Assembly: GCA_041583495.1 (NCBI GenBank)
Contig: JBFHFS010000025.1
Coordinates: forward strand, 1 to 64,000
Direction of reading: 5' to 3'
DNA from: JBFHFS01 sp041583495
GTDB lineage: Bacteria; Bacteroidota; Bacteroidia; Bacteroidales; Marinilabiliaceae
DNA: 64,000 bases
Made by a program: the position numbers and the translations under genes. Each line of letters starts with the position of its first letter. The stretch's first letter is position 1. The notes under the pieces were generated by a model. That model saw only the letters and a program-made list of their open reading frames with translations. It made no database searches and was not told where the DNA came from. Shown here piece by piece: positions 27,399-35,664 of this stretch.

Positions 27399-28079
27399 AC
27401 GCCACCAGGGGGTGCCTGGTGAAGCATGATGCTCGTAGTGGTACCCAAAAAAGTAGCAACTGAAGAAGGCCCACACATGATTTCTCTTTTGGGTGCGGGA
27501 ACGGTAGGGCATCATTTCCCGGGCATGCGGCTGACGATGCGGCGCATATACGCCAAAATAAAACATCTGAAAAGTCGACAAAAAAGCAGGCACAATCCAG
27601 AGGGTGACAAGCTGAATCTCTGTAAACCAGACCAGCAATACATTGAACAGCACTGCCATAATCACCAACTGCCAAAAAGTAATGTAGCGCCACATGAAGG
27701 TGAAATACCACACGAAAAAATTCTGCGACCGGGCGCAATAATCGGGATCTTCCGGAGTTCCGGGCATTTGATGATGTTTATTATGATTGATCCTGAGCTT
27801 TTGAAACGACAATCCGGCATAGAAAAAGGTGGCAACGGTGCCTACCGTTTGGTTAATGGTTTTATGTCCGGGCCAAATGGTTCCATGCATGCCGTCGTGA
27901 CCGGTAATGAACAAACCGGTAAACAGGTGCGCCTGAATAATGACGTGGAGAAACATCCAGGGATTGGAGCGTGAAACCTCTACAAAAAAAAGGCTGTACA
28001 TCAGATGGGCCAGCCATAAGATTATTACAGCAAGTGCCATATAAAGGCCCTTATTGCCTTGATGAAAGGTTTTTTTCAT
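27378..28079 (-). CDS. crtW: Beta-carotene ketolase-like membrane di-iron enzyme (CrtW type)
   Basis: The protein (233 aa) is an integral-membrane fatty-acid-hydroxylase-superfamily enzyme. The histidine clusters are HDGMHG (61-66), NHNKHH (98-103) and GYHYEHH (212-218). Further CrtW features are FGVYAPHR (175-182) and the C-terminal SPGTPWWRL (220-228). These match bacterial CrtW 4,4'-ketolases, which add keto groups to beta-ionone rings, better than general fatty acid desaturases. Length is right (about 240 aa). No other carotenoid gene lies in the window. A generic desaturase annotation would be the conservative alternative. Confidence 0.8.
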   Translation of the reverse strand: MKKTFHQGNKGLYMALAVIILWLAHLMYSLFFVEVSRSNPWMFLHVIIQAHLFTGLFITGHDGMHGTIWPGHKTINQTVGTVATFFYAGLSFQKLRINHNKHHQMPGTPEDPDYCARSQNFFVWYFTFMWRYITFWQLVIMAVLFNVLLVWFTEIQLVTLWIVPAFLSTFQMFYFGVYAPHRQPHAREMMPYRSRTQKRNHVWAFFSCYFFGYHYEHHASPGTPWWRLYATKR

Positions 28080-28461
28080 TCTACTTCTCTTTTACCGGAA
28101 CTCCACAGACAAACATCTGGAAATCATTCCAATATAGCAAATATTGTTTTATCCCTAAATCTCTGACCAAACCCTTCCCATTTTTTTTCTTTGACAGAAA
28201 AGAACGGTTCATTGACCACCCTATCACAAAAGGCCTCCCGATGCCACCAAAACAAACAGGCTGATAGTAAAAGAAATAAAACAGGCTGAACGGTTAAAAT
28301 CCTTTCCAGCAACAAAGGTTTTCACCCCCAAAAAAGGATCAGGGCAGGTTCCGGCCATCTTCGATAACAGATTCATGGAGTATGGATAAAAGCCCATCAA
28401 TTAAAACAATTTTAATGTTTTGCCGTAGAAACAACAATCAGACAAAAAAAACAGATAAAAT
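28080..28461. other. Divergent intergenic region
   Basis: These 382 bp lie between the crtW-like gene and a lipoprotein gene. They are AT-rich with short poly-T and poly-A tracts. I see no gene, RNA or confident promoter. Confidence 0.4.
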
Positions 28462-29610
28462 ATGAACAAATTTTCTACAATAATATTTCAAGTTGGGCTG
28501 GTCGCCCTGGTTTTAACGGCCTGTTCAACAGGTAAGAATGCCTTAAAAAGCGGGGACTATTATAGCGCTACCATTCAGGCAATTGAGCGTCTTCGTTCCA
28601 ATCCTGACTCAAAAAACGCAAAATTGACTTTAGAGAGGAGCTATCCCTATGCTCTGGATTTCTATCAAAATAAGATTGATGCCGCCTTATTAATGCAAGA
28701 CCCTCTCAAATTCAGTAAAATTGTTGATTACTACTCCCTGTTGAACCGCCTGGCCGATGAAATTGACCGTTGTCCGGCGGCCAAGAACATTATTTCATCA
28801 CCCAATCGATATTACACTCAAATTGCAAATGCCAAAAAACAAGGTGCAGAAGAGCGTTATCAATTAGGCAATGCAGCCTTAAAAATTGGCACACGTCAGG
28901 CTGCCAAAGAGGCCTATTATCATTTTGTAGAATGCAATAAATTTGAAAGTGGATATAAAGATGTAACCGATCTTCTTTTTCAGTCAAAATACGAGGCCAC
29001 CCTCAATGTGCTCTTAGAACAAATCCCGGTGACCGGCTATGTGAATGAAATAAGCTCTGAGTTTTTCTACAATCAAGTAATGGAATACCTCAAAAAAACA
29101 CATACTACCGAGTTTGTTCGTTTCATGAATCCTCAGGAACTGGCAACAGAAAAAGCTCAACCCGATCAATACCTAAGGATGAAATTTGAAGAATTCCAAA
29201 TGGGACAGGTCTACGATAAGGAAACAACGACAGATGTGACACGCGACAGTGTTGTGGTAGGGCAGGTTACACTTGAGGATGGCACAAAGCTGGATGCCTA
29301 CAATACGGTTAAAGCCAAGCTAAAAACCAACCGACGTGAATTAAAATCTCTTGGTGTTCTGGATGTCATCCTGGTAGACACCTACAACAACCAGGTGATT
29401 GCTCAACGAAAATTCCCCGCCGAATACACGTGGTTCACCGAATGGGCCAGCTATTCAGGCGACGAAAGAGCCCTGTCCAGTGAGCAGAAGGCGATTACCT
29501 TACTCCAACCGGTTCCTCCTCCGGCTCCACAAGCTCTTTTCATCGATTTAACGAGGCCTATATTCAATCAGGTCACACCCTTTTTAGCAAATTACTTTGT
29601 TCGCCAATAA
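28462..29610 (+). CDS. Lipoprotein of unknown function with TPR-like N-terminus
   Basis: The protein (382 aa) has a clear lipobox (LTAC, C21). A helical region (about 25-190) with repeat character follows (GDYYSATIQAIERLRSNP, KIGTRQAAKEAYYHF). The second half is mixed, with segments such as VVGQVTLEDGTKLDAYNTVKA. It ends in a proline-rich PVPPPAPQ segment and a hydrophobic tail. I do not recognise the family. Periplasmic or outer-membrane location is inferred. It appears to be transcribed alone. Confidence 0.75.
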   Translation: MNKFSTIIFQVGLVALVLTACSTGKNALKSGDYYSATIQAIERLRSNPDSKNAKLTLERSYPYALDFYQNKIDAALLMQDPLKFSKIVDYYSLLNRLADEIDRCPAAKNIISSPNRYYTQIANAKKQGAEERYQLGNAALKIGTRQAAKEAYYHFVECNKFESGYKDVTDLLFQSKYEATLNVLLEQIPVTGYVNEISSEFFYNQVMEYLKKTHTTEFVRFMNPQELATEKAQPDQYLRMKFEEFQMGQVYDKETTTDVTRDSVVVGQVTLEDGTKLDAYNTVKAKLKTNRRELKSLGVLDVILVDTYNNQVIAQRKFPAEYTWFTEWASYSGDERALSSEQKAITLLQPVPPPAPQALFIDLTRPIFNQVTPFLANYFVRQ

Positions 29611-29855
29611 GTAAGTCAGGCGCTGGTAGTTTCATGCTCTATCTCCCGGGTTGCAGTGTTCCAATATGATGCAGGGAACACTGCCCATCCAGAGAGGTCT
29701 CAAGACATTTAACCCTTCCCGGTGCCCGGGGTTGAAATCACCCTCCCATTGTGCAGTGACTGCCCTGGGAGAACCCGCTTGCCATAGCTGAGCACCTGGG
29801 GTAACCCGATGAAGGGACCAGCGTCTGTTCATGAGCTCCTTATCAAAACCACGAA
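29611..29855. other. GC-rich structured intergenic segment
   Basis: These 245 bp are visibly richer in G and C than the neighbouring gaps. A perfect inverted repeat, GCAGTGTTCC (29653-29662) and GGAACACTGC (29675-29684), has a 12-nt spacer. Other short complementary GC blocks such as CCCGG/CCGGG are present. A minus-strand frame of 66 codons (29632-29832) is open but has no recognisable product. It could be a structured RNA, a mobile-element remnant or a repeat family. Confidence 0.4.
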
Positions 29856-30878
29856 TTATAATTGCTTCAAACCTTTTTTCTTTTGAGCCTGGATCAACTC
29901 GATAAAAGCCACCATATTTGGCACTGGAGTATCACCCTCGGTGGCGTGAGCCGGAGCAAAGATATAACCACCATCTTTCCCTGCTTCAAGCAAAGCAGCA
30001 GTTTCTCTCTTCACGTCCTCAACGGTACCGTAAGGCAAAGTTCTCTGGGTTGACAGGCCACCGTGGAAGGCCACTTTTCCCCTGAAGGTTTTCAGTAGGT
30101 CAAATACATCTAAAGACTCTGGCTGAAAGGGATTGATACAGTTCACCCCTGCTTCAATGAGTTCAGGGATAATCTCAGCAATGTCACCACAAGAATGGAT
30201 TAATTGATATTTCCCTAATTGGTGGGTATTATCGTACATACGTTTCACTTCAGGGTAGATGAATTCCAACCACATCTCTTTTCCCATTAGCAGACCTTTT
30301 TGTGCCCCCCAATCATCTCCGTAATAGATCGCATCAATGTCGAATTTAGCGGCATTTTTGGCCACTGCGATGTTGAAGTCGGCGATCTTATGCAGTAGCT
30401 CCTTGTAAAAGTCAGGGTACATCATGAAGTCCATGAAGACATTTTCCATCCCACGAAGGGTCCAGGAACGCTCAAACAAACTAAAACCAATGCTATAAAT
30501 GATGAACTTATCAGGGTTAGCTTTAATTTTCTCTTCCATGCCTTCAAACAACACAGGGTCGTTAGGATCTGGAAATTCATAATGCTCCATTGTAGGCTCA
30601 GGGATAAGTGACCCTTCTACATTACCAATATCTTTTTCAAGTCGCATGTCCCATATAACGCCAAAGTTATCGACCTTATGGTCATTTCCTATGTCGCGTT
30701 TGAAACCACTGGAAGCGCCCAGTTTCAGGAAATGGTTATCTAAAATCACTTCAACATCCACATCTCCGTAATATGATCTCAACTTCTCCAGGGCTTCAAT
30801 CGTGAATTTACAATCCCAGGGCACATAAGGCGGCTTCTTACCGTCTAAAACCATTTTTACGACTTCTTTCTTGGTCAT
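29856..30878 (-). CDS. Uroporphyrinogen decarboxylase-family protein (MtaA-like)
   Basis: The protein (340 aa) has the URO-D TIM-barrel fold. The subgroup resembles corrinoid/coenzyme M methyltransferases rather than HemE. Visible are YYGDDWGAQKGLLM (185-198), IHSCGDIAEIIPEL (227-240) with an HxC pair (H228, C230) like the zinc ligands of MtaA, and INPFQPES (248-255). The C-terminus has AHATEGDTPVPN. The HemE N-terminal RxPVW-type signature is missing. No corrinoid protein is nearby. It lies downstream of a galactokinase-family kinase on the same strand, with its own promoter-like sequence. A role in sugar or methyl metabolism is inference. Confidence 0.82.
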   Translation of the reverse strand: MTKKEVVKMVLDGKKPPYVPWDCKFTIEALEKLRSYYGDVDVEVILDNHFLKLGASSGFKRDIGNDHKVDNFGVIWDMRLEKDIGNVEGSLIPEPTMEHYEFPDPNDPVLFEGMEEKIKANPDKFIIYSIGFSLFERSWTLRGMENVFMDFMMYPDFYKELLHKIADFNIAVAKNAAKFDIDAIYYGDDWGAQKGLLMGKEMWLEFIYPEVKRMYDNTHQLGKYQLIHSCGDIAEIIPELIEAGVNCINPFQPESLDVFDLLKTFRGKVAFHGGLSTQRTLPYGTVEDVKRETAALLEAGKDGGYIFAPAHATEGDTPVPNMVAFIELIQAQKKKGLKQL

Positions 30879-30992
30879 TTTTTGATGAATTATTGATCAA
30901 AATATTTATCTGAAATTCAGCAAGCACATTAACACGCTTATTATCTAAACTTAAAGACAACAGTACTATCCTGAGGAATTTAATAAGGTGTG

Positions 30993-31023
30993 CAAATAAA
31001 TGACATCTCAAATCCAAAGTCAA
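30993..31023 (-). promoter_or_regulatory. Possible promoter of the URO-D-family gene
   Basis: On the minus strand TTG is followed after 20 nt by TTTATTTG, one mismatch from TAnnTTTG. It lies in the 175-bp gap after the kinase gene, about 115 bp before the URO-D start. Confidence 0.35.
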
Positions 31024-31053
31024 TAAGTCTACTTTCAAATTAATAGAGTCTGT

Positions 31054-32211
31054 TTACGATAGTGCTTCGATATGGGTTCCTACGGCAGTACCCACGCCAT
31101 ATATCTTACAGTCGATACCTGTTAATGATTTATATTTATCAAAAACCCCTTGTTTGAATTCTTCCAGTTTATCTTTGTAAACAAGAGCCACCATACAACC
31201 CCCAAATCCAGCACCGGCTTGTCTTGCAGCGGCTACACCGGGGGCCGATTTCATAGCCTCGTACATGTGTTCCATATGCTCTACTGAAATCTCAAACAAA
31301 TCTCTGGCACCAATGAAAGAACGATGCATAATATCTTCCAGTGCAGGAAGGTCACTGTTCGTTAAGGCCTCCTCCAGCTCGTGTGTGCGACCATTTTCTT
31401 CAATAATAAATTGAGCACGCTTTTGAGCTTCAGCATTCAATTCGGCTTTATGTTCGTGAAAAAAATCAATACTCACATCGCGTAAAGCCTTGATGTCACT
31501 ATCGATCCTGGCAAAAACAGCAACTGCTTCCTCACATTTTGCACGGCGGTCATCGTATTCCGATCCATGTAGTTGTCTTGCCTTATTGGTATTACATATA
31601 GCCACCATCAATTGGTCCGGCCAGTTAACTTGCGAATGTGTGAGTTCCCGGCAGTCTAATTTGATAACCTTATGGCGTTCTCCAAAAACCACCGAATATT
31701 GATCCAGGATGCCACAATTAACACCAACATATACATTCTCAGCCTTTTGGCACAACAAAGCCATTGATCGTTTATCTACATCAAAACCAGAGACCTTTGC
31801 CATCAATGCCATTACAGTTGCCTCTAATGCCGCCGAACTGGACAAGCCGGACCCTATAGGTATTCCACTTCCGAAAGTTCCGGAAAAGGCCTTTAAATTA
31901 TAACCTTCATCAATAAGTACTTTTGCAACAGCACTGATATATTTACCCCAATCATCACCTTCGATTTGTTCCCCGGTAGTGGCATTTATTTTTACTTCAG
32001 TCTGTAAATCACACGAATAGAGCGTAATCACTTCCCCCTCTATTGCCGAGAAGGCACATAAAATCTCAAGGTTAATAGGCATAGTAATCACAAAACCATG
32101 GTTATAATCGGTATGACTACCCATTAAGTCTACTCTACCCGGAGACGTTGAAATGAATTCAGGACTTGTTTCAAATAACTCTTTGAATTTGCTGACAACT
32201 TCACTTTTCAT
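31054..32211 (-). CDS. galK: Galactokinase-family GHMP kinase
   Basis: The ATG at 32211 gives 385 aa starting MKSEVV. An upstream ATG at 32241 adds ten residues without family similarity. All three galactokinase motifs are present: GRVDLMGSHTDYNHG (25-39), the ATP loop PIGSGLSSSAA (118-128) and RQAGAGFGGCMVAL near the C-terminus. The catalytic base is D170 in CGILDQY. In motif 1 the usual GEHTDY is GSHTDY. The glutamate that normally contacts the sugar is serine, so the substrate may not be galactose. No Leloir genes (galT, galE) are near. It is divergent from an AraC regulator. Confidence 0.85.
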   Translation of the reverse strand: MKSEVVSKFKELFETSPEFISTSPGRVDLMGSHTDYNHGFVITMPINLEILCAFSAIEGEVITLYSCDLQTEVKINATTGEQIEGDDWGKYISAVAKVLIDEGYNLKAFSGTFGSGIPIGSGLSSSAALEATVMALMAKVSGFDVDKRSMALLCQKAENVYVGVNCGILDQYSVVFGERHKVIKLDCRELTHSQVNWPDQLMVAICNTNKARQLHGSEYDDRRAKCEEAVAVFARIDSDIKALRDVSIDFFHEHKAELNAEAQKRAQFIIEENGRTHELEEALTNSDLPALEDIMHRSFIGARDLFEISVEHMEHMYEAMKSAPGVAAARQAGAGFGGCMVALVYKDKLEEFKQGVFDKYKSLTGIDCKIYGVGTAVGTHIEALS

Positions 32212-32283
32212 AAGATTAGTAATTAAGATTTGACTATACAAAATCGGATGTTACCCTTTGTTCCAGGTTCGTTCTTTTCATTA

Positions 32284-32291
32284 CAAAAATA
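32284..32291 (-). promoter_or_regulatory. -7 box of the kinase promoter
   Basis: TATTTTTG on the minus strand, a perfect TAnnTTTG, about 72 bp before the chosen start. No TTG stands at -33, which fits regulation by the adjacent AraC protein. Confidence 0.45.
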
Positions 32292-32338
32292 TCCCTTACA
32301 CCTGTTGTTTCCTTTCTGATAGTTGATATTTATTTAGC

Positions 32339-32346
32339 TATATTTG
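32339..32346 (+). promoter_or_regulatory. -7 box of the AraC regulator promoter
   Basis: TATATTTG, a perfect TAnnTTTG, 61 bp before the ATG. The two divergent -7 boxes are only 47 bp apart, so a regulator bound here could affect both genes. CCCTTA occurs on both sides (32293 and 32356) and may be part of a site. Confidence 0.45.
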
Positions 32347-32407
32347 CCCATAGACCCTTAAGTGCAATTAATACTATAGAAAACTCAGATTATTATCGTG
32401 AGATTTT

Positions 32408-33265
32408 ATGCTGCCACAAGTAGAAAATATTCAAAAGCCAGAAAATGAATCCTTTTATGTTGGGAAATTTCATGCTAATTGGTTTCAACGGGCCTGGCAT
32501 TATCATCCTGAATTTGAATTGCTCTTGATAACAAAAGGGCATGGTGTTCGTGTAGTAGGGAATAATCGTTCGGCATTTGAGGAGGATGATTTAGTCCTTG
32601 TAGGGGCGAATATTCCTCACGCTTGGTTCTCAGCACCAGAATTTTACAAAGAAGAAAGTACCCTATATTGTGAATCCATATATGTACAGTTTAATCGCGC
32701 TATGTTTGGAACTCGATTTGCTAATGTACCTGAAATGCAGTCTATTCAGCGCTTGCTAAATGAGGCAAAATATGGATTAAAGTTCGAGGGGAATAAAAGT
32801 AGGATTATCAAGTTATTAAAAAACATCATGGACTCCAGGGGCCTGGATCGGATGTTGAAATTTATTCGCTTATTGTGGCTTTTTGAGAAGGGGGACTACT
32901 CGGCAATCCTTGATGAGAATTATTTTGCCAAATCCGTTATTTACAAATCAGTGCGCATCAGAAAAGTCAATCAATATGTATTAAACAATTACATGAATGA
33001 TGTGAAGCTGCAGGAAGTAGCAAAATTGGCAGAAATGAATGTGAGTGCTTTTTGTCGCTTTTTTAAAAAGATGACGGGAAAAACATTTTCACAGTATGTT
33101 AAAGAGGTCCGCATTGATTTTGCCCAGCAATTATTAATGAACACCAATTTGCCTTCCAATATTATTGGTTTTGAGTGTGGTTTTAGTTCTGTGTCCTATT
33201 TTAATCAATGCTTTAAGAGCATAAGTGATATGTCACCTCTCAAGTATCGCATTCTATACAGTTAA
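32408..33265 (+). CDS. AraC-family transcriptional regulator
   Basis: The protein (285 aa) has an N-terminal cupin sensor domain (about 15-120, WHYHPEFELLLITKGHG). The C-terminal double helix-turn-helix spans about 185-285, with LQEVAKLAEMNVSAFCRFFK and IGFECGFSSVSYFNQCFK. It is of the sugar-responsive AraC type and cytoplasmic. It is transcribed divergently from the GHMP kinase and URO-D genes and is probably their regulator; the effector is unknown. Confidence 0.9.
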   Translation: MLPQVENIQKPENESFYVGKFHANWFQRAWHYHPEFELLLITKGHGVRVVGNNRSAFEEDDLVLVGANIPHAWFSAPEFYKEESTLYCESIYVQFNRAMFGTRFANVPEMQSIQRLLNEAKYGLKFEGNKSRIIKLLKNIMDSRGLDRMLKFIRLLWLFEKGDYSAILDENYFAKSVIYKSVRIRKVNQYVLNNYMNDVKLQEVAKLAEMNVSAFCRFFKKMTGKTFSQYVKEVRIDFAQQLLMNTNLPSNIIGFECGFSSVSYFNQCFKSISDMSPLKYRILYS

Positions 33266-33568
33266 TCAGGTCGGAGACTTTAATACACAAAATATGTTGC
33301 CAACATCATTTTCAGGAACCAGCTGATCTTTTTACTAAAGTGCCTGGCTATTGCTAAAAGATGAAGACGTTATACCAACCTAAAACCAACTTAGGAATAT
33401 TAATTTCAACCGCAATTAACCAGTTCTTCAGGTTCGGATGGCTGGATAAATATATTCATAATAGGGCAGGCTTCACCCCTATTAGGTTTTCGGTCGAAAA
33501 GTAAAAAGCGGCCTGAATTTTTCTTACATTTGGTTATTCCGTTAACCCATAAACTCAAGAAAAAAATC
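33266..33568. other. Intergenic region before the OPT transporter
   Basis: No gene is seen. It contains an inverted repeat, AATAGGG (33460-33466) and CCCTATT (33477-33483) with a 10-nt loop, and the OPT -7 box. Confidence 0.4.
33525..33532 (+). promoter_or_regulatory. -7 box of the OPT transporter promoter
   Basis: TACATTTG, a perfect TAnnTTTG, 36 bp before the chosen start at 33569. This supports that start over the ATG at 33530, which would lie within the box. Confidence 0.5.
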
Positions 33569-35572
33569 ATGTCGGAAACACCAGAGAATGAAATCATCAA
33601 AGGGTTGCCCGAAAATGCCTATCGGGAACTAAAAGAGGGGGAAGAGTACGTCCCCTTAATGTCGCCAAAAAAGAAGGTTCCGGAAGTCAACTTTCGCTCG
33701 GTATCGCTGGGCTTATTGATGGCGGTAATCTTTTCTGCGGCAGCCGCTTATCTGGGTCTAAAGATAGGCCAGGTATTTGAGGCAGCCATTCCCATCGCCA
33801 TCATTGCGGTAGGTCTTTCCACCATTTCGAAACGAAAAGGGGCCCTGGGCGAGAATGTAATCATCCAAAGTATTGGAGCCAGCTCGGGGGTAGTGGTTGC
33901 CGGGGCCATCTTCACGCTGCCGGCCCTCTATATTTTGGATCTGGAAGCCCAGTTTTACCAGATCTTTTTGTCTTCCCTGCTGGGAGGTGTGTTAGGGATT
34001 CTCTTCCTGATTCCATTTCGTAAGTATTTTGTCTCCGAGATGCATGGAAAGTATCCCTTCCCGGAGGCTACGGCAACCACCGAGGTGCTCGAAAGTGGCG
34101 AAAAAGGGGGCAAACAGGCCCGCCTGCTGTTGGTGAGCGGATTGATCGGAGGCCTCTACGATTTCGTTATTGCCACCTTTGGTTGGTGGAGCGAGGTGTT
34201 CTCTACCCGTGTTTTTCATTATGGACAAGTGTTGGCCGACAAGGCCAAAATAGTGTTTAAGATAAATGTAGGCGCAGCAGTGATGGGACTGGGTTACATC
34301 ATCGGCCTCCGTTATGCGGCCATCATCACAGCAGGGTCGTTTGTAGGATGGTTCGTGATTATTCCTATCATCAACTCTTTTGCCCCGGGCCTCACAGGTC
34401 CTGTGGGAGCTAACGTTACACAACTGGTAGGGGCCATGAGTGCGGAAACCATCTTTGCCAACTACGTTCGACCTATTGGCATTGGCGGTATCGCCATGGC
34501 CGGCGTCATTGGCATTATTCGCTCGGCAGGCATCATCAAACAAGCACTGGGTCTGGCAGTCTCCGAAACCTTCCATCGGGACAAAAAGGCTTCCCAACAG
34601 GAGTTACGCACCCGGCGCGACATCCCCATGGCCATCATTGCAGGAGGGCTTATCCTTACCACCATCCTTATCTTCGTATTCTTCAGATATGGAGTGGTCG
34701 ACAATTTAACTCATGCACTGGTCGGGCTGGCCATCGTGATGATTATTGCCTTTTTGTTCACCACCGTGGCCGCCAATGCCATTGCCATCGTGGGGACCAA
34801 TCCTGTTTCGGGCATGACCCTGATGACACTCATTCTTGCTTCACTGGTACTTGCCTCAGTAGGTCTGTCGGGTGAATCAGGCATGGTAGCCGCCCTTATA
34901 ATCGGGGGAGTGGTATGCACCGCTTTGGCTATGGCCGGAGGCTTCATCACCGACCTCAAGATTGGCTACTGGCTGGGCAGCTCACCCTACAAACAGCAGA
35001 GCTGGAAATTTTTAGGCACCCTGGTATCGGCAGCCACCGTAGGCGGGGTCATTTTAGTCCTCAACAAGACCTATGGCTTCACCGGCGAAGGGGCCCTGGT
35101 GGCGCCTCAGGCCAATGCCATGGCAGCGGTCATTGAACCGATGATGACTACCGGCGAAGCACCCTGGCTGCTTTATGTTGCAGGAGCCGCTCTTTCCCTT
35201 ATTCTCACCATGATTAATGTACCCGCCTTGGCTTTTGCACTGGGCATGTTTATCCCACTGGACCTGAATACGCCGTTATTGATAGGAGGTATAATTGCAC
35301 ATTTGGTAGCCACCAGCAACAAAAACGAGAAAATTAACAAAGCCCGCAAAGACAGAGGCACCCTTATTGCTTCAGGATTCATTGCCGGTGGAGCGCTTAT
35401 GGGCGTAATAAGTGCCGTCCTGAAATTTGGCGGTATAAATTTTGTGAACAACGAATGGTTCCACAGTCATTCCGCCGAGATCTTAGGCCTGGGCATGTTC
35501 ATTGTGCTAAGCGCCTATCTGATTTGGGAATCGTTCAGGGCAAAACCCGAAGAGGAACAGCAGGGTTCCTGA
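33569..35572 (+). CDS. OPT-family oligopeptide transporter
   Basis: The membrane protein (667 aa from the ATG at 33569) has about 14-16 hydrophobic segments. Signatures of the bacterial OPT family include RSVSLGLLMAVIFSAAAAYL near the N-terminus, FPEATATTEVLESGEKGG, and IVGTNPVSGMTLMTLIL. It probably imports small peptides across the inner membrane, energised by the proton gradient. Peptidase T lies 92 bp downstream, so uptake and hydrolysis of tripeptides are likely coupled. Metal-chelate transport is a known alternative for this family. Confidence 0.9.
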   Translation: MSETPENEIIKGLPENAYRELKEGEEYVPLMSPKKKVPEVNFRSVSLGLLMAVIFSAAAAYLGLKIGQVFEAAIPIAIIAVGLSTISKRKGALGENVIIQSIGASSGVVVAGAIFTLPALYILDLEAQFYQIFLSSLLGGVLGILFLIPFRKYFVSEMHGKYPFPEATATTEVLESGEKGGKQARLLLVSGLIGGLYDFVIATFGWWSEVFSTRVFHYGQVLADKAKIVFKINVGAAVMGLGYIIGLRYAAIITAGSFVGWFVIIPIINSFAPGLTGPVGANVTQLVGAMSAETIFANYVRPIGIGGIAMAGVIGIIRSAGIIKQALGLAVSETFHRDKKASQQELRTRRDIPMAIIAGGLILTTILIFVFFRYGVVDNLTHALVGLAIVMIIAFLFTTVAANAIAIVGTNPVSGMTLMTLILASLVLASVGLSGESGMVAALIIGGVVCTALAMAGGFITDLKIGYWLGSSPYKQQSWKFLGTLVSAATVGGVILVLNKTYGFTGEGALVAPQANAMAAVIEPMMTTGEAPWLLYVAGAALSLILTMINVPALAFALGMFIPLDLNTPLLIGGIIAHLVATSNKNEKINKARKDRGTLIASGFIAGGALMGVISAVLKFGGINFVNNEWFHSHSAEILGLGMFIVLSAYLIWESFRAKPEEEQQGS

Positions 35573-35664
35573 TTGAAGAGGTGAGAAAAAATTAAGTTTA
35601 TAAACCAAATGGGATAATTTCCACGAAGATGTGGAAGAAACCTAAAAAACATAAAACACACATC

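Noticed and set aside
27426..27974. 182-codon plus-strand frame opposite the crtW-like gene
   Set aside because: The minus-strand protein carries the complete CrtW histidine motifs; the plus frame has none.
29632..29832. 66-codon minus-strand frame in the GC-rich gap
   Set aside because: No recognisable family or start context; the open frame is likely a by-product of high GC content.
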